A DNA stretch of 64,000 bases from NCBI GenBank assembly GCA_965214115.1, contig CBDCAU010000004.1, positions 124,001 to 188,000 of the forward strand. The letters are read 5' to 3'. This document shows positions 24,526 to 33,909 of the stretch, piece after piece. The notes beneath the pieces are model-generated. The model worked only from the letters and a program-made list of their open reading frames with translations. It ran no database searches and had not been told where the DNA came from. Position 1 is the first letter of the stretch; each line of letters begins with the position of its first letter. Made by a program: the position numbers and the translations under genes. Source of the stretch: Owenweeksia sp965214115. GTDB lineage: Bacteria; Bacteroidota; Bacteroidia; Flavobacteriales; Schleiferiaceae.

Positions 24526-25692
24526 TTAAAATGTTAGTTTTCGACCGTTTTCTTTAAGAAAAATGAAATCAACTTTTTGTCCGATTATTATGGGAAAAGT
24601 GTGGTTCAAAATCTTGCCGTTTTTTTCTTCTTTCAGTCCAAATTTGTGGCGCAAATCACCGATTTCTTCGATTTCAAAATGCGTTTCCAATTTTCCCGTC
24701 TCCAAATTCGGACGCTCTTTTTGTAGCAAACCCACATCAACCGTGAAAGTTTGGCCATTTTTTTCAATTTTGCAATCACGGAAAATCCAGTCCAGTTGGT
24801 TCTTGGAATTTTCGGGGATTTGGTGGTAATCTTCTAAATTATTTTGCTGAAAACTGCCGTCCGCGATTTGCCGAAAAGCTTCCAACAAACAAAGGAAATT
24901 CAACCGCCGCGCACGGTCGCGGAATGGGTCGTCAGGATATGCGCCGCTTTCGATTAAAACCGTGGCAACCCCCTGATTTTGAAACCAATCGCCGATGGCG
25001 CGCGGGTAATATTCGTCGGAAAAGCGGGCGCAGTGGTTGGGTAATTCTTTCTCGACAAGTTTGGTAATTCCAGTAATCAACTTCATTGCTTTTTCGCGAC
25101 TTTCGTTCATTTCCCTTTTTTCGGAAACGCTCGGCGCGAGAAAACTTACCGTTGCCGATTTCCGTGAATCGCCCACCGAAAAAATATTCCGCTGGTCGTG
25201 CAGATTAAATGCCCAATCCAATTTTTCGGCTTTCGCCAAAGCGGTCAGAATTTTCGTTTCCGGCATTTTTTGGGAAAGGGCATCGCGGTTCAAATCCACG
25301 CCCAAAATGTTTTCCCGCGTAAAGTTTTCCGCGCCATCGGGATTCACCATCGGCACATAAACGAGCGTCAATTGCTCCGAAAGGAAATTCCGAAAATCAT
25401 CATAACTATCTGATTTTGAAAGGAAATTAAACAAATCCACCATCGCCAAAGTCGCCGTGGGTTCGTTGCCGTGCATTTGGCTCCACAGCAGAATTTTGGT
25501 TTTTCCCGTTCCGAATTTCACCGAAACGATCGGCCGATTTTCCACCGATTTTCCAACTTCTGAAATTTTCAGAATTCCGTGATTTTGAAACTTCTCTAAT
25601 TTTTCATACAGAAAATGCGGCCGCAGCCAGCGGTGCCGGAAATCTTGCTGGACGTAGCTTCCATAATCTTGGGGGTCGAAAACCTGGGGCAT
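24526..25692 (-). CDS. M14-family zinc carboxypeptidase
   Basis: 388 residues from ATG 25690-25692 (MPQVFDPQDYGSY). The longer frame reads through the heptamer repeat upstream and is rejected. The zinc ligands are His74 and Glu77 in WSQMHGNEPTA and the His in FNLHDQRNIF. Substrate-binding PDGAENFTREN and VDLNRD segments follow, and the catalytic Glu lies in VATVLIESGAYPDDP. There is no signal peptide, so the enzyme is cytoplasmic or exported by another route. The C-terminal about 100 residues form an extra beta-rich domain. It probably trims peptides or amide-linked substrates; the true substrate is unknown. Confidence 0.9.
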   Translation of the reverse strand: MPQVFDPQDYGSYVQQDFRHRWLRPHFLYEKLEKFQNHGILKISEVGKSVENRPIVSVKFGTGKTKILLWSQMHGNEPTATLAMVDLFNFLSKSDSYDDFRNFLSEQLTLVYVPMVNPDGAENFTRENILGVDLNRDALSQKMPETKILTALAKAEKLDWAFNLHDQRNIFSVGDSRKSATVSFLAPSVSEKREMNESREKAMKLITGITKLVEKELPNHCARFSDEYYPRAIGDWFQNQGVATVLIESGAYPDDPFRDRARRLNFLCLLEAFRQIADGSFQQNNLEDYHQIPENSKNQLDWIFRDCKIEKNGQTFTVDVGLLQKERPNLETGKLETHFEIEEIGDLRHKFGLKEEKNGKILNHTFPIIIGQKVDFIFLKENGRKLTF

Positions 25693-25723
25693 ACTTTCTT
25701 TAGTAGGGAGTAAGTAAGGAGTT

Positions 25724-25765
25724 AACTGGCAACTGGCAACTGGCAACTGGCAACTGGCAACTGGC
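25724..25765. repeat. Heptanucleotide tandem repeat, six copies
   Basis: Six perfect copies of AACTGGC sit in the spacer between the TPP-enzyme gene and the M14 gene, 32 bases upstream of the M14 start. Copy number in such tracts can vary by slippage, which could alter the promoter spacing of the peptidase gene. Confidence 0.9.
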
Positions 25766-25847
25766 AAAAATGGCGTGAAAAATACAATTGAATTACTACT
25801 CAATTACAATTGAGTTACTATCGAATTACAATGAATTACTTCCAGAT

Positions 25848-27458
25848 TCACCCCGGCAACTCCTCATTCTCCGAATAGTCCACCGGCACTTCTATCAAAT
25901 ACACCCCCTCCCCTTCCACGCAAGATTTTAGTTTTTCTGCCAGTTCGGAAGCGTTTTCAACACGCGCCCCTTTCGCACCATAGCTTTCCGCAAGTTTCAC
26001 AAAATCAGGGTTTTGCAAATCCAAACCAAAATCGGGGAAACCCATATCGTCTTGTTTCCATTTGATCATTCCCAAGCCACTGTCGTTGATCAGCAAAACG
26101 GTCAGATTCAGTTTTAGCCGCACGGCCGTTTCCAGTTCGCCGGGGTTCATCATAAAGCCGCCGTCGCCGCAGATGGCCATCGTTTTCCGTTCGGGAAAAA
26201 CAATCTGCGCGCCAATGGCAGACGGCAATCCCGCGCCCATCGAGGCCAGCGCGTTGTCCAGCAAAATGGACTTGGAATTGTAAGCGCGGTAGTTTCTCGC
26301 AAACCAAACTTTGTACATTCCATTATCTAAAGTAAGCATCCCGTTTTCGGGCATAATTCTTTGCACGGTTTGCACCAGTTTTTGTGGTTTTATCGGGAAA
26401 TCTTCATCGAAATCTTTGCCCCAAATTTCCTTCTCCGCTTGTTCTTTTATCTTATCAAAATCAGAAAAATCCCACTGACCGGATTCCAAGCGATCGGTTA
26501 GTTCTTCGATACTGTAGGCAATATCGCCAATCAACTCATAACGAGGACGATAGACCTTTACTATATCGGCGGGGTGGTAGTTGATATGCACCACTTCGCA
26601 ATCGTCCGAAGTGGTAATAAAAGGCGGTTTTTCCACAATATCGTGACCGATGTTGATGATCAGGTCCGAGGCGGAAATGGCCTCGTGGATGTAATCGCCC
26701 GAACTGAGCGCGGCCGTGCCTAAAAATTGTGCGCTCCGTTCATCCACCACGCCTTTCCCCATTTGGGTGGAAAAAAACGGGATCTTGGTTTTTTCGATAA
26801 AGGTGGAAATCGCCGCACAATTGTTTTCCCTTTTCGCGGAAGCGCCCAGCATCACCAGTGGTTTCTGCGCCTTTTGGATTAGGTCCGCCGTTTTTTGGAT
26901 GGAGGTTCCGTCCGCCAAACCGATGTCGCGGTGGTTGCGTTTTTCGATGATCACTTCCTCTATATCTTGTTGGGAGACGTCTTCGGGCAGTTCCAAATGC
27001 GTGGCGCCGGGCGGCTCGTGCTGGGCGGTGCGGAAGGCTTGCCGAATTTTGTAGGGAATGGTGCTGGCCACCGTTATCTGCTCGCTCATTTTGGTCACGG
27101 GCCGCATCATCCGCACCACGTCAATGATTTGAAAAGCGGCCTGTTTGCAGTGCGCCAGCGGTTTTTGACCGGTAATAAAAACCGCCGCGAAGGCGCCCAG
27201 TTGCGCGTAGGCCGTGCTGGTCAAAAGGTTGGTGGCGCCGGGGCCGAGGGTGCTCAGCGCCACGCCGGGCTTTCGCGTCAAGCGGCCGTAGGTGGCGGCC
27301 ATAAAACCCGCCGCCTGCTCGTGGCGCGTCAATATCAGTTGGATGTTGGATTTTCGCAGCGATTCCAAAAAGTCCAGATTTTCCTCGCCGGGGATGCCGA
27401 AGATGTATTCCACGCCTTCGTTTTCGAGGGCTTTTACGAAGAGGTCGGAGGCTTTCAT
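25848..27458 (-). CDS. Acetolactate-synthase-like TPP enzyme
   Basis: 536 residues with the three-domain pyruvate-oxidase fold. The N-terminal PYR domain has FGIPGEENLDFLESL and the catalytic Glu47 in TRHEQAAGFMA; the central domain has KPLVMLGASAKREN; the C-terminal PP domain has ICGDGGFMMNPGELETAVR and LLINDSGLGMIKWKQ. No ilvN-type regulatory subunit follows, and the sequence resembles catabolic, FAD-independent ALS forms (AlsS-like). It would condense two pyruvates to acetolactate; another 2-oxoacid cannot be excluded. It is probably transcribed alone or ahead of the M14 gene (155-base spacer with repeats). Confidence 0.85.
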   Translation of the reverse strand: MKASDLFVKALENEGVEYIFGIPGEENLDFLESLRKSNIQLILTRHEQAAGFMAATYGRLTRKPGVALSTLGPGATNLLTSTAYAQLGAFAAVFITGQKPLAHCKQAAFQIIDVVRMMRPVTKMSEQITVASTIPYKIRQAFRTAQHEPPGATHLELPEDVSQQDIEEVIIEKRNHRDIGLADGTSIQKTADLIQKAQKPLVMLGASAKRENNCAAISTFIEKTKIPFFSTQMGKGVVDERSAQFLGTAALSSGDYIHEAISASDLIINIGHDIVEKPPFITTSDDCEVVHINYHPADIVKVYRPRYELIGDIAYSIEELTDRLESGQWDFSDFDKIKEQAEKEIWGKDFDEDFPIKPQKLVQTVQRIMPENGMLTLDNGMYKVWFARNYRAYNSKSILLDNALASMGAGLPSAIGAQIVFPERKTMAICGDGGFMMNPGELETAVRLKLNLTVLLINDSGLGMIKWKQDDMGFPDFGLDLQNPDFVKLAESYGAKGARVENASELAEKLKSCVEGEGVYLIEVPVDYSENEELPG

Positions 27459-27655
27459 AGCTTGAATTTTTTTAAAAAATAGTAAGGGAACGCGGGCGGG
27501 AATGTTTTGGCCCTGGGCAAATAGGGTTCATCAATAAAAAATAGGAATTTGCCAACCAAGACGGCCCGGCGCGATGACCTAAAAAAACCCCGCCACCCTT
27601 TACGGCAACGAGGTTTTCCATCCTATGAAAAAAAAAATCCCTGAACAAAAAAAGT

Positions 27656-28336
27656 TTAACGCGAAATCTCGTCCATAAACTGGTTGATGTTTCCGCTGAA
27701 CTCGGCGGTGGAAACCCGCTGACCATCAGCTAAATAAATGTCCAAATCGTGCGTGCCGTTCAGGTTCATTTGTTGGATTTCGGAGATGGGAAACACCTGC
27801 TCGGATTCCCCCCACTTTTTGCTGTAGATTTTTTGGCCGTCGGTTTTTAAATAAATATTGAACTGAAAGGATAGCAACAAAAAGGCAGGAATCAATGCCA
27901 AAGTAGAGGCCGCTTTTCCGATTATTTTTTGATAGGATTTTTTATGGGAAATCAAATGGCCGTAAAAGATGAACTCATCCTCGCCGAAGAGCAAAACATA
28001 AACACTTTTGACCAAACCCGAAGCCGCGTAAAACCCTGTTATCAAAGCGGGTAAAACCAAGCTGGCTTGGTGAACCACCATCACGCTTTTGAAATCCCCC
28101 AAATGGTGGACGATGCTGAAAACCCCAAAAATCAGCCAAAAATTGATACACGAAAACAACCCGCCGAGGATAAAAAAGACGAGGGAAAAAGTGCGTTTTT
28201 CTTTATGGTATTGCAGTTCGTTTTTTTGTGAAAATCTTTTTCTAAAAGCAGGGAAAATCCGAACGATGGATTTTTGGAGAAGAAAATAGAGCGCGGCCAG
28301 CACGGCCAACTCCAAGGCGAGTTTTGCGAAAAACAT
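27656..28336 (-). CDS. Hypothetical membrane protein
   Basis: 226 residues with helices at about 5-25, 50-75, 88-110 and 140-160, and a soluble C-terminus containing a WGESEQVFPISEIQQMNLNG segment that could be a PH-like strand-loop. The first 25 residues (LALELAVLAALYFLLQKSIV) form an anchor. No family is recognised. It follows the RluA gene on the same strand by 30 bases and is probably co-transcribed. Downstream, 27459-27655 holds only loosely paired AT/GC stretches. Confidence 0.65.
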   Translation of the reverse strand: MFFAKLALELAVLAALYFLLQKSIVRIFPAFRKRFSQKNELQYHKEKRTFSLVFFILGGLFSCINFWLIFGVFSIVHHLGDFKSVMVVHQASLVLPALITGFYAASGLVKSVYVLLFGEDEFIFYGHLISHKKSYQKIIGKAASTLALIPAFLLLSFQFNIYLKTDGQKIYSKKWGESEQVFPISEIQQMNLNGTHDLDIYLADGQRVSTAEFSGNINQFMDEISR

Positions 28337-28366
28337 AATGAGTAGAGTTTGAGTTGCGAATTCCTT

Positions 28367-29056
28367 TTACACGAATTTCCAAATCTTTTCCCCGTCGGGA
28401 AGCGGTGCCTCCAGGCGGATGTTTTCTTTGGAAACCGGATGAACAAATGTAAGGGATTTCGCGCAAAGACAGACACTTCCATCTTTGTTACTCCTTGGAA
28501 ATCCGTACTTTAAGTCTCCCTTTATGGGATGACCCATTGCCGAAAGCTGCGCGCGGATTTGATGGTGGCGGCCCGTTTCCAGCTTGATTTCCAGCAGACT
28601 GTAATGCTCCAATTTTTTCAAGACCTGATACGACAAAATCGACAGTTTTGCGCCGGAAGTTTTTTCGGCCACGGGGAAACTTTTATTCTTTTTGGAATCT
28701 TTTTTAAGGAAATGCTCCAGTTTGGCGGCTTCCTTTTTGGGCGTGCCCTGCACGATGGCCCAGTATGTTTTATCCACTTCGCGCTTTTCAAAAATGGCGT
28801 TCATCCGCGCCAGCGCCTTGGACGTTTTCGCAAAAAGCACAATGCCGGAAGTCGGCCGGTCCAGCCGGTGGATCAGCCCCGTATACACGTTGCCGGGCTT
28901 GTCGTATTTCTGTTGGATGAAGCGGCGGACTTTTTCCAAGAGCGGCTCATCCCCCGTGTAGTCGCCCTGCACCAGCTCGCCGGGCAGTTTGTTCACGGCC
29001 AGCAAGTGGTTGTCCTCGTGGAGGATGCGGTTTTTCAAAGTTTTCATCTTGCCCAT
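28367..29056 (-). CDS. RluA-family RNA pseudouridine synthase
   Basis: 229 residues from ATG 29054-29056, chosen because a TATTTGCG promoter-like box lies directly upstream; ATG 29047 is only three codons later. The catalytic motif GLIHRLDRPTSG (Asp66) is complete, followed by the synthase motifs TYWAIV, LETGRHHQIRAQLS (Arg/His) and HPIKGDLKYG. There is no N-terminal S4 domain, so it belongs to the short RluA/C group. It converts uridine to pseudouridine in rRNA or tRNA; the target site is unknown. It forms an apparent pair with the membrane gene 30 bases downstream. Confidence 0.92.
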   Translation of the reverse strand: MGKMKTLKNRILHEDNHLLAVNKLPGELVQGDYTGDEPLLEKVRRFIQQKYDKPGNVYTGLIHRLDRPTSGIVLFAKTSKALARMNAIFEKREVDKTYWAIVQGTPKKEAAKLEHFLKKDSKKNKSFPVAEKTSGAKLSILSYQVLKKLEHYSLLEIKLETGRHHQIRAQLSAMGHPIKGDLKYGFPRSNKDGSVCLCAKSLTFVHPVSKENIRLEAPLPDGEKIWKFV

Positions 29057-29090
29057 TCGCGCAAATATCTCGGCTTGTGGCTTTCCATCC

Positions 29091-29130
29091 AAAAAAAAAT
29101 CCCCCACGGAAAACCGAGGGGGATGATTTT
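29091..29130 (-). terminator. Terminator of the TonB receptor/esterase operon
   Basis: ATCCCCCACGG - AAAA - CCGAGGGGGAT is a strong stem with one internal mismatch. On the minus strand it is followed by a run of nine T, 19 bases after the esterase stop. Confidence 0.88.
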
Positions 29131-29148
29131 ATTTTAAAAGCGGTAAGG

Positions 29149-30762
29149 TTATTCTTTCACGAATTTCCGCGCCCAACTGCCTTTGTCCGATTCAATTTCT
29201 ATCAGATATACACCTTTGGGCAAATCGGCCACGTGGATGCGGCGGGCATTTTCCAGTGCCACTAATTTCACGGCTTTTCCGTTCAAATCGCGAATTTGCG
29301 CCGTCTGCAATTCCACGTCGGCATCATCACTTTCGATGAAAAGAAAATCTTGGGCGGGATTCGGGAATACAGATATTTTTCCGGTCAAGCGGTTCTCTTC
29401 CATTCCGATGGACGCGGCGCTGATTTCTTGCGCCACCATCATCCGCGGCACGGCGTAGCCCATTATTGTATCGATAAAAGTACGCGCTTCCGAAGCAGGG
29501 CGTGGGTTGGGGAACGCTGGGTTGCCGCTGGCCCACCACTGCCAAGGCGAACCCTCGTTGGCAAACCGGCTGGCCTTCAACGAGCGGACAATCGGAAATA
29601 GTCCGTCCAAATCGTTGCGCAGCGTGATTGTATTCTGCGAGGCCAAAAAGTAGGAATACGTCTGACCATATTTGGCTTGGGCCACCGAGGTGAAAGCCCC
29701 GCTGAAAGTGGCGGTATCAAAAGCATCGTTGTTGCCCAAGGCATTTGCTTTGGCGATGTAAACGTTGGGGCCCTGCGCGTCCACCACGTCTTCATTGGTG
29801 GTGGGGACGATTACGGTGCCTTCGTCGAAGGGCGCAAAAGGATCGCGCACGGCGTGGAAAGAAACCATCGGGACATCGCCCGCCTCCAACCAAGAGGTGT
29901 CGGCCAGCGCGCCGCCAAGGCTGATGGTCATATCAAAATCAGCGGAAATCCCATTGTTGGGGTACAAATTTAAAAGGCCGCCATAGCCATTGATGTCTCC
30001 CACAAAGGCGGGCTGGATGTAAGAGGAATCGCCGCTGCCGGGGAAAACGAACTTGGGGATTTCCGTTTCTTCCACCTTGTCCAAGGTTGCCGTGGCCAAA
30101 ACCACGTAGCTGCCCGAACCTTCCCCGAAAAGGGTGATGCGGCTGGTGTCGATGCTGTAGGTATTGCCGGCGGCCACATCTTCACGGAAAAAGCGGATGG
30201 CTTTTTTGGTATCGTGGATGGCGCGGTACACGGCGTTGAGCAAAGTGGCGCGGCGGGTGATGGCGCCCGTCACGGGATCGTTCGCCAAGGGATCCCAGCC
30301 CAAGCGGTAATTGATGGAAGCGGCCACGAAGCCCCGCTGGGCGTAGCGCTTGCAGATTTCCACCGCCGAACTGTCGGTCTTGTCGCCCGCCAAAGAACCA
30401 TTGATCTGCGGGGGCAAAAAGTTGCCAGTGTGCAAATAAATCACCAAGGGACGCTCGGCGCCAAACCCGTTCGCGGGTTCGTAGATGTCCATTTTGATGT
30501 CGGACACTTTCAGGATGGTGGTGGTGTCGGCGGGGTTGTAAAACTTGGCGTCGATGGAGGTACCGGCCGCCACGGCGCCTTTCAGTTGCGCGCTTTCCAT
30601 AGCAGCTTGCTGCAGGTTGGCCGCCGCTTCGGTGAACATATCCAAATTTTTCAGGATGTCCACATTAGTGCCAAAGGTTACGTCTTTGGTCACCTTTACG
30701 GCGTGTTGCGCAAAACTTGCGCTGCCGGCCAATAAAAAGGCGGCGAGTATTCTTTTTTTCAT
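29149..30762 (-). CDS. Secreted alpha/beta-hydrolase (carboxylesterase-like) with T9SS tail
   Basis: 537 residues from ATG 30760-30762 with signal peptide (MKKRILAAFLLAGSASFAQ). Hydrolase-fold features: PLVIYLHTGNF, INYRLGW, AIRFFREDV and RITLFGEGSGSYVVL. The elbow reads G-E-G-S-G where active type-B esterases have G-E-S-A-G, so the nucleophile is either shifted by one or lost. The C-terminus (about 450-537) is a type A T9SS sorting domain: ISVFPNPAQDFLFIES, QIRDLNGKAV, LPKGVYLIEIE. It should be exported and cell-surface bound. It lies 46 bases after the TonB receptor gene and ends at a strong terminator, so the two form an operon. Confidence 0.85.
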   Translation of the reverse strand: MKKRILAAFLLAGSASFAQHAVKVTKDVTFGTNVDILKNLDMFTEAAANLQQAAMESAQLKGAVAAGTSIDAKFYNPADTTTILKVSDIKMDIYEPANGFGAERPLVIYLHTGNFLPPQINGSLAGDKTDSSAVEICKRYAQRGFVAASINYRLGWDPLANDPVTGAITRRATLLNAVYRAIHDTKKAIRFFREDVAAGNTYSIDTSRITLFGEGSGSYVVLATATLDKVEETEIPKFVFPGSGDSSYIQPAFVGDINGYGGLLNLYPNNGISADFDMTISLGGALADTSWLEAGDVPMVSFHAVRDPFAPFDEGTVIVPTTNEDVVDAQGPNVYIAKANALGNNDAFDTATFSGAFTSVAQAKYGQTYSYFLASQNTITLRNDLDGLFPIVRSLKASRFANEGSPWQWWASGNPAFPNPRPASEARTFIDTIMGYAVPRMMVAQEISAASIGMEENRLTGKISVFPNPAQDFLFIESDDADVELQTAQIRDLNGKAVKLVALENARRIHVADLPKGVYLIEIESDKGSWARKFVKE

Positions 30763-30808
30763 AGGGATGTTTATTAAATTTTCAGAAAATTGAGAGCTGC
30801 AAAAATCG

Positions 30809-33667
30809 TCAATTCCATTCAAATAAAACGCTGAAATATGCAAGGCGGCCTACCGAGGGCCCGCCATACACTTGGAAGACTTCATTGTTCAAAAGATTGG
30901 AAGCGCCCAACTTGAAAGTGCTGTAAATTTTGGGGATTTGATAACTCACTTGCGCATCCACCAAACCATAGCTGGGGATGAAACCCGAAAACTGCGGCGA
31001 GCCTTCAAAGCGAAAACCTTCCACCCATTTGTAGGTGGCGGCGAACCCCAGCGTGTGGTCTTTTTTTGAAAAAGGCTTGTAGCCCCGTCCGGTCACTCCC
31101 AAGTTGTATTTGTGGCGCGGCGTGTTGTAGGCGGGGATGATGGGATTGTCCGAGCCTTCCAGATCAATTTGATTGTAGGAATAATTGCCGTTCAGCGAAA
31201 GTTCGTCGGTCAGGTAGTAGTTGAGGCCGAGGTTGGCGCCGTAAGTTTTGACTTGCTCGGGCGCGTTGGCCGAAATGCGGTAGGCCTGTAAATCCGTAAG
31301 GAAATTCGTCACCGTTTGGTCAAATTCCAAATCCAAACCAAACTGGAACCCGATAAAATTCCGGTACCAATTGTAATAGCCATTGATATCAAAATAAAGC
31401 CGCTTGAAAAAGGTGGCGCGGTAGCCCGCCTCCACCGTCACCACCTGCTCCGGCTGGATGGGCGCCACGTTGAAATACTCCAAGCTGTCCAAGGCCGCGC
31501 TGTTGTTTCGATATGCGTCAAAAGATTCCAAAGTCACCAGCGAATCGAAGCCGTTCAAATTTCCCAAAAGGATGGCGCGGCCCACGTCGTAGCGCAGATA
31601 CTGGTCGGCCAAGGTGGGGTTTCGGATGCCCTTGCTGAGCGAAAACCGGACGGTATTTTTTTCGTCCACCACCCACACGGCGGAAAAAGCGGGCGAAAAA
31701 AGGTAATCGAAATTCTGGTTTTTGTCCATCCGCAAGGTGGCGGCCAGTTTTAGATTGTCGCCCCAAAAAGCGCGCTCCGCCCCGAGGTAAGCGCCGTATT
31801 CGTAATTGCGGATTTGGCGGTAGCCGTATTCGCGGCTGATTTCTTGGCCCGTCATTTCATCTTCTATAATCGTGGTATCAACAATTTCATCGAAAATATT
31901 GCCGCGCGAATCGGGCAGGTACAAGCGGAAGTTGCCGCCGGCGCGGAATTTCAGTTGCCAGATGGGGTCGAACTGATACTCGCCCATCGCGTGGTAAAGC
32001 GCCGAGCGGTCGTAAAACCGCGAGCCTCCCTCGGTAAAAGTGCGGCTGGTGATGTAATTAAACAATGAATCAAAGGCCGCGCTGCCCGGCTCGGGATGGA
32101 AGAGGCTGTCCAAGATGCCGCGCACCTCGCCGTGGTAGCCGCTCACGGTGGCGTTGTATTTCTGCAACGAATCTTGGTATGGCCCGCGCAGCCACCACTG
32201 GCCCACGCTGTCGCGCTGGGCGGGCGGAAAAGCCGCGAGGTTGAAAAGCCCCGTGATATTGTCGCGCACCCTGTTTCCAAACTTGAAATCATTGACATAA
32301 AACCGTTTGTAATCTTGGTTCCAAGTGCTGTTTTCGTGCAGGGCCTCGTTCATTTTGAAGGCGGTCAAAACGGCATCGTAGGAATTGCCCGCGTCCTCAT
32401 TGGTGGCATAAGCGCGCACGAAAAACTTGTCCTTCTTTTTCAGTTCCACCACGTTTTGAAAAAACTGGATGTCTTTCAAACTAAAGCGGTTTTCGCCTTG
32501 GTACACCGTGGTGCCGGTGCCGTAATTGAATTGGTAGGAAAGTTCCAGATCGGGCGTGAAACGGTAGGCGAGTTGCAAGTTTCCCTTGAAATTCCGCGTG
32601 TCGTAATCCACCAAGTCCGGTTCGCGGTAGCCGGTGCGGTAAAACTTGCCCAGCCCCGCCGTGGAATTGGGCTGGTACACCCCGGAAAGGTCGAAGCGCG
32701 AATCGTTGCCGCCCGCCAAATCCTCGTCACCATAAATATTCACCGCATCGTAGCCGCCGGGGTTGTCGGCCGGCACGTCGGAATCATCGATGGGACGGTA
32801 ATTGGTGGCCTCCCAATCGTCGGCGCGGAGATAAAATAGGTTGATTTTGAAAGCGAGATTTTCATAATCGGTAATCCCGACCCTGAAACCTTCGGCGTAG
32901 CGGACGGCGGTTTCGGTCAAGTTTCGCTCGCCCACTTTCACGCTGGCGCTCAATCCTTGGTAATCGAACGGGTTTTTGGTGGTCATCGAAATAACGCCGT
33001 TGAACGCGCCCGGCCCGTAAAAAGCGGTGCTGGCCCCGGCGATGATATCCACGTTCCGCACGTCCAATTCGCTCGCGCCGAGGAAATTTCCCAAGGAAAA
33101 ATTGAGGCCCGGCGCTTGGTTGTCCACGCCGTCGATTATCTGTAAAGAACGCACCGGCGAAGTGCTGTTGAAACCGCGCGTATTTATGATTTTAAATCCG
33201 ATGCTGGCACTGGTCAAATCCACACCTTTGAGATTGCCGAGCGCCTCGTAAAAATTGGCGGCGGGCGTTTCTTTGATGGCCAGCCCGTCCAGCGCTTCCA
33301 CGGTCAGGGCGCTGTTTTGTTGCTTTTCGCTGAGGCGTTGTTCGATGATGCTCACCTCGCCCAGCATTTCCGCGTCTTCCCCCAACTGCACTTCTATTTT
33401 CTGGTTGGCATTTTTTACGGAAACCGTTTGCGTTTGGTAGCCGATAAAGCTGATTTCCAAATTGACAGGAAACGTCTGCGACCCCGTTTTCAAAATAAAT
33501 TTCCCATCGAAATCGGTAGTGGTGCCGTTGCTCGTTCCTTTTATAATAACGTTGGCCCCGATGATGGGCTCGCGGTTTTCGTCCAATACGGTGCCCGAAA
33601 TATTTTGCGAAAAAGCGGTTGCCGAGTAAAAAAATACAGCTAAAAAAATCCCAACAACTTTCCGCAT
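30809..33667 (-). CDS. TonB-dependent outer-membrane receptor
   Basis: 952 residues with signal peptide (VVGIFLAVFFYSATAFS). The N-terminal carboxypeptidase-regulatory-like domain is NISGTVLDENREPIIGANVIIKG-like. A plug domain follows (SALTVEALDGLAIKETPAANFYEAL and RGFNSTSPVRSLQIIDG), then a 22-strand barrel ending in aromatic FSVLFEWN as expected. There is no SusD partner, so it is not a polysaccharide SusCD pair. It sits upstream of the secreted hydrolase in one operon, so the two may handle the same ligand, for example an esterified compound, but the ligand is unknown. Confidence 0.93.
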   Translation of the reverse strand: MRKVVGIFLAVFFYSATAFSQNISGTVLDENREPIIGANVIIKGTSNGTTTDFDGKFILKTGSQTFPVNLEISFIGYQTQTVSVKNANQKIEVQLGEDAEMLGEVSIIEQRLSEKQQNSALTVEALDGLAIKETPAANFYEALGNLKGVDLTSASIGFKIINTRGFNSTSPVRSLQIIDGVDNQAPGLNFSLGNFLGASELDVRNVDIIAGASTAFYGPGAFNGVISMTTKNPFDYQGLSASVKVGERNLTETAVRYAEGFRVGITDYENLAFKINLFYLRADDWEATNYRPIDDSDVPADNPGGYDAVNIYGDEDLAGGNDSRFDLSGVYQPNSTAGLGKFYRTGYREPDLVDYDTRNFKGNLQLAYRFTPDLELSYQFNYGTGTTVYQGENRFSLKDIQFFQNVVELKKKDKFFVRAYATNEDAGNSYDAVLTAFKMNEALHENSTWNQDYKRFYVNDFKFGNRVRDNITGLFNLAAFPPAQRDSVGQWWLRGPYQDSLQKYNATVSGYHGEVRGILDSLFHPEPGSAAFDSLFNYITSRTFTEGGSRFYDRSALYHAMGEYQFDPIWQLKFRAGGNFRLYLPDSRGNIFDEIVDTTIIEDEMTGQEISREYGYRQIRNYEYGAYLGAERAFWGDNLKLAATLRMDKNQNFDYLFSPAFSAVWVVDEKNTVRFSLSKGIRNPTLADQYLRYDVGRAILLGNLNGFDSLVTLESFDAYRNNSAALDSLEYFNVAPIQPEQVVTVEAGYRATFFKRLYFDINGYYNWYRNFIGFQFGLDLEFDQTVTNFLTDLQAYRISANAPEQVKTYGANLGLNYYLTDELSLNGNYSYNQIDLEGSDNPIIPAYNTPRHKYNLGVTGRGYKPFSKKDHTLGFAATYKWVEGFRFEGSPQFSGFIPSYGLVDAQVSYQIPKIYSTFKLGASNLLNNEVFQVYGGPSVGRLAYFSVLFEWN

Positions 33668-33726
33668 CTGACTTTTGATATTTTTATAGAAGGCGGGAAA
33701 ACTACGAAATATTTGAGCCGCATAGG

Positions 33727-33897
33727 GCCCAATAAATTCTAAACTCTAAATGACAAACCCGAAACAAATTCTAAATAGCAAAGTGGATAAATTCAAAATT
33801 GCGGCATCCCAACGCTCGTGTGCTTTGTTTTATATTTTTTCAAATTTTGAATTTGTTTGCTATTTCGAGTTTCGGGTTTAGAATTTGAATTACTCCT
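33727..33897. repeat. Imperfect long inverted repeat around AATTCTAAA units
   Basis: Left: AAATTCTAAACTCTAAATGA, CAAACCCGAAACAAATTC and TAGCAAA. Right: TTTGCTATTTCGAGTTTCGG and GTTTAGAATTTGAATT. The arms pair imperfectly over about 60 bases each. It occupies most of the divergent spacer between the TonB receptor and the GT2 gene. Confidence 0.55.
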
Positions 33898-33909
33898 AAT
33901 TTCGCCACC

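Noticed and set aside
25724..25765. CRISPR array
   Set aside because: The unit is only seven bases with no spacers, and no cas genes are in the window.
25693..25803. Longer N-terminus for the M14 peptidase
   Set aside because: It reads PVASCQL repeats from the AACTGGC heptamers; ATG 25692 gives the normal start.
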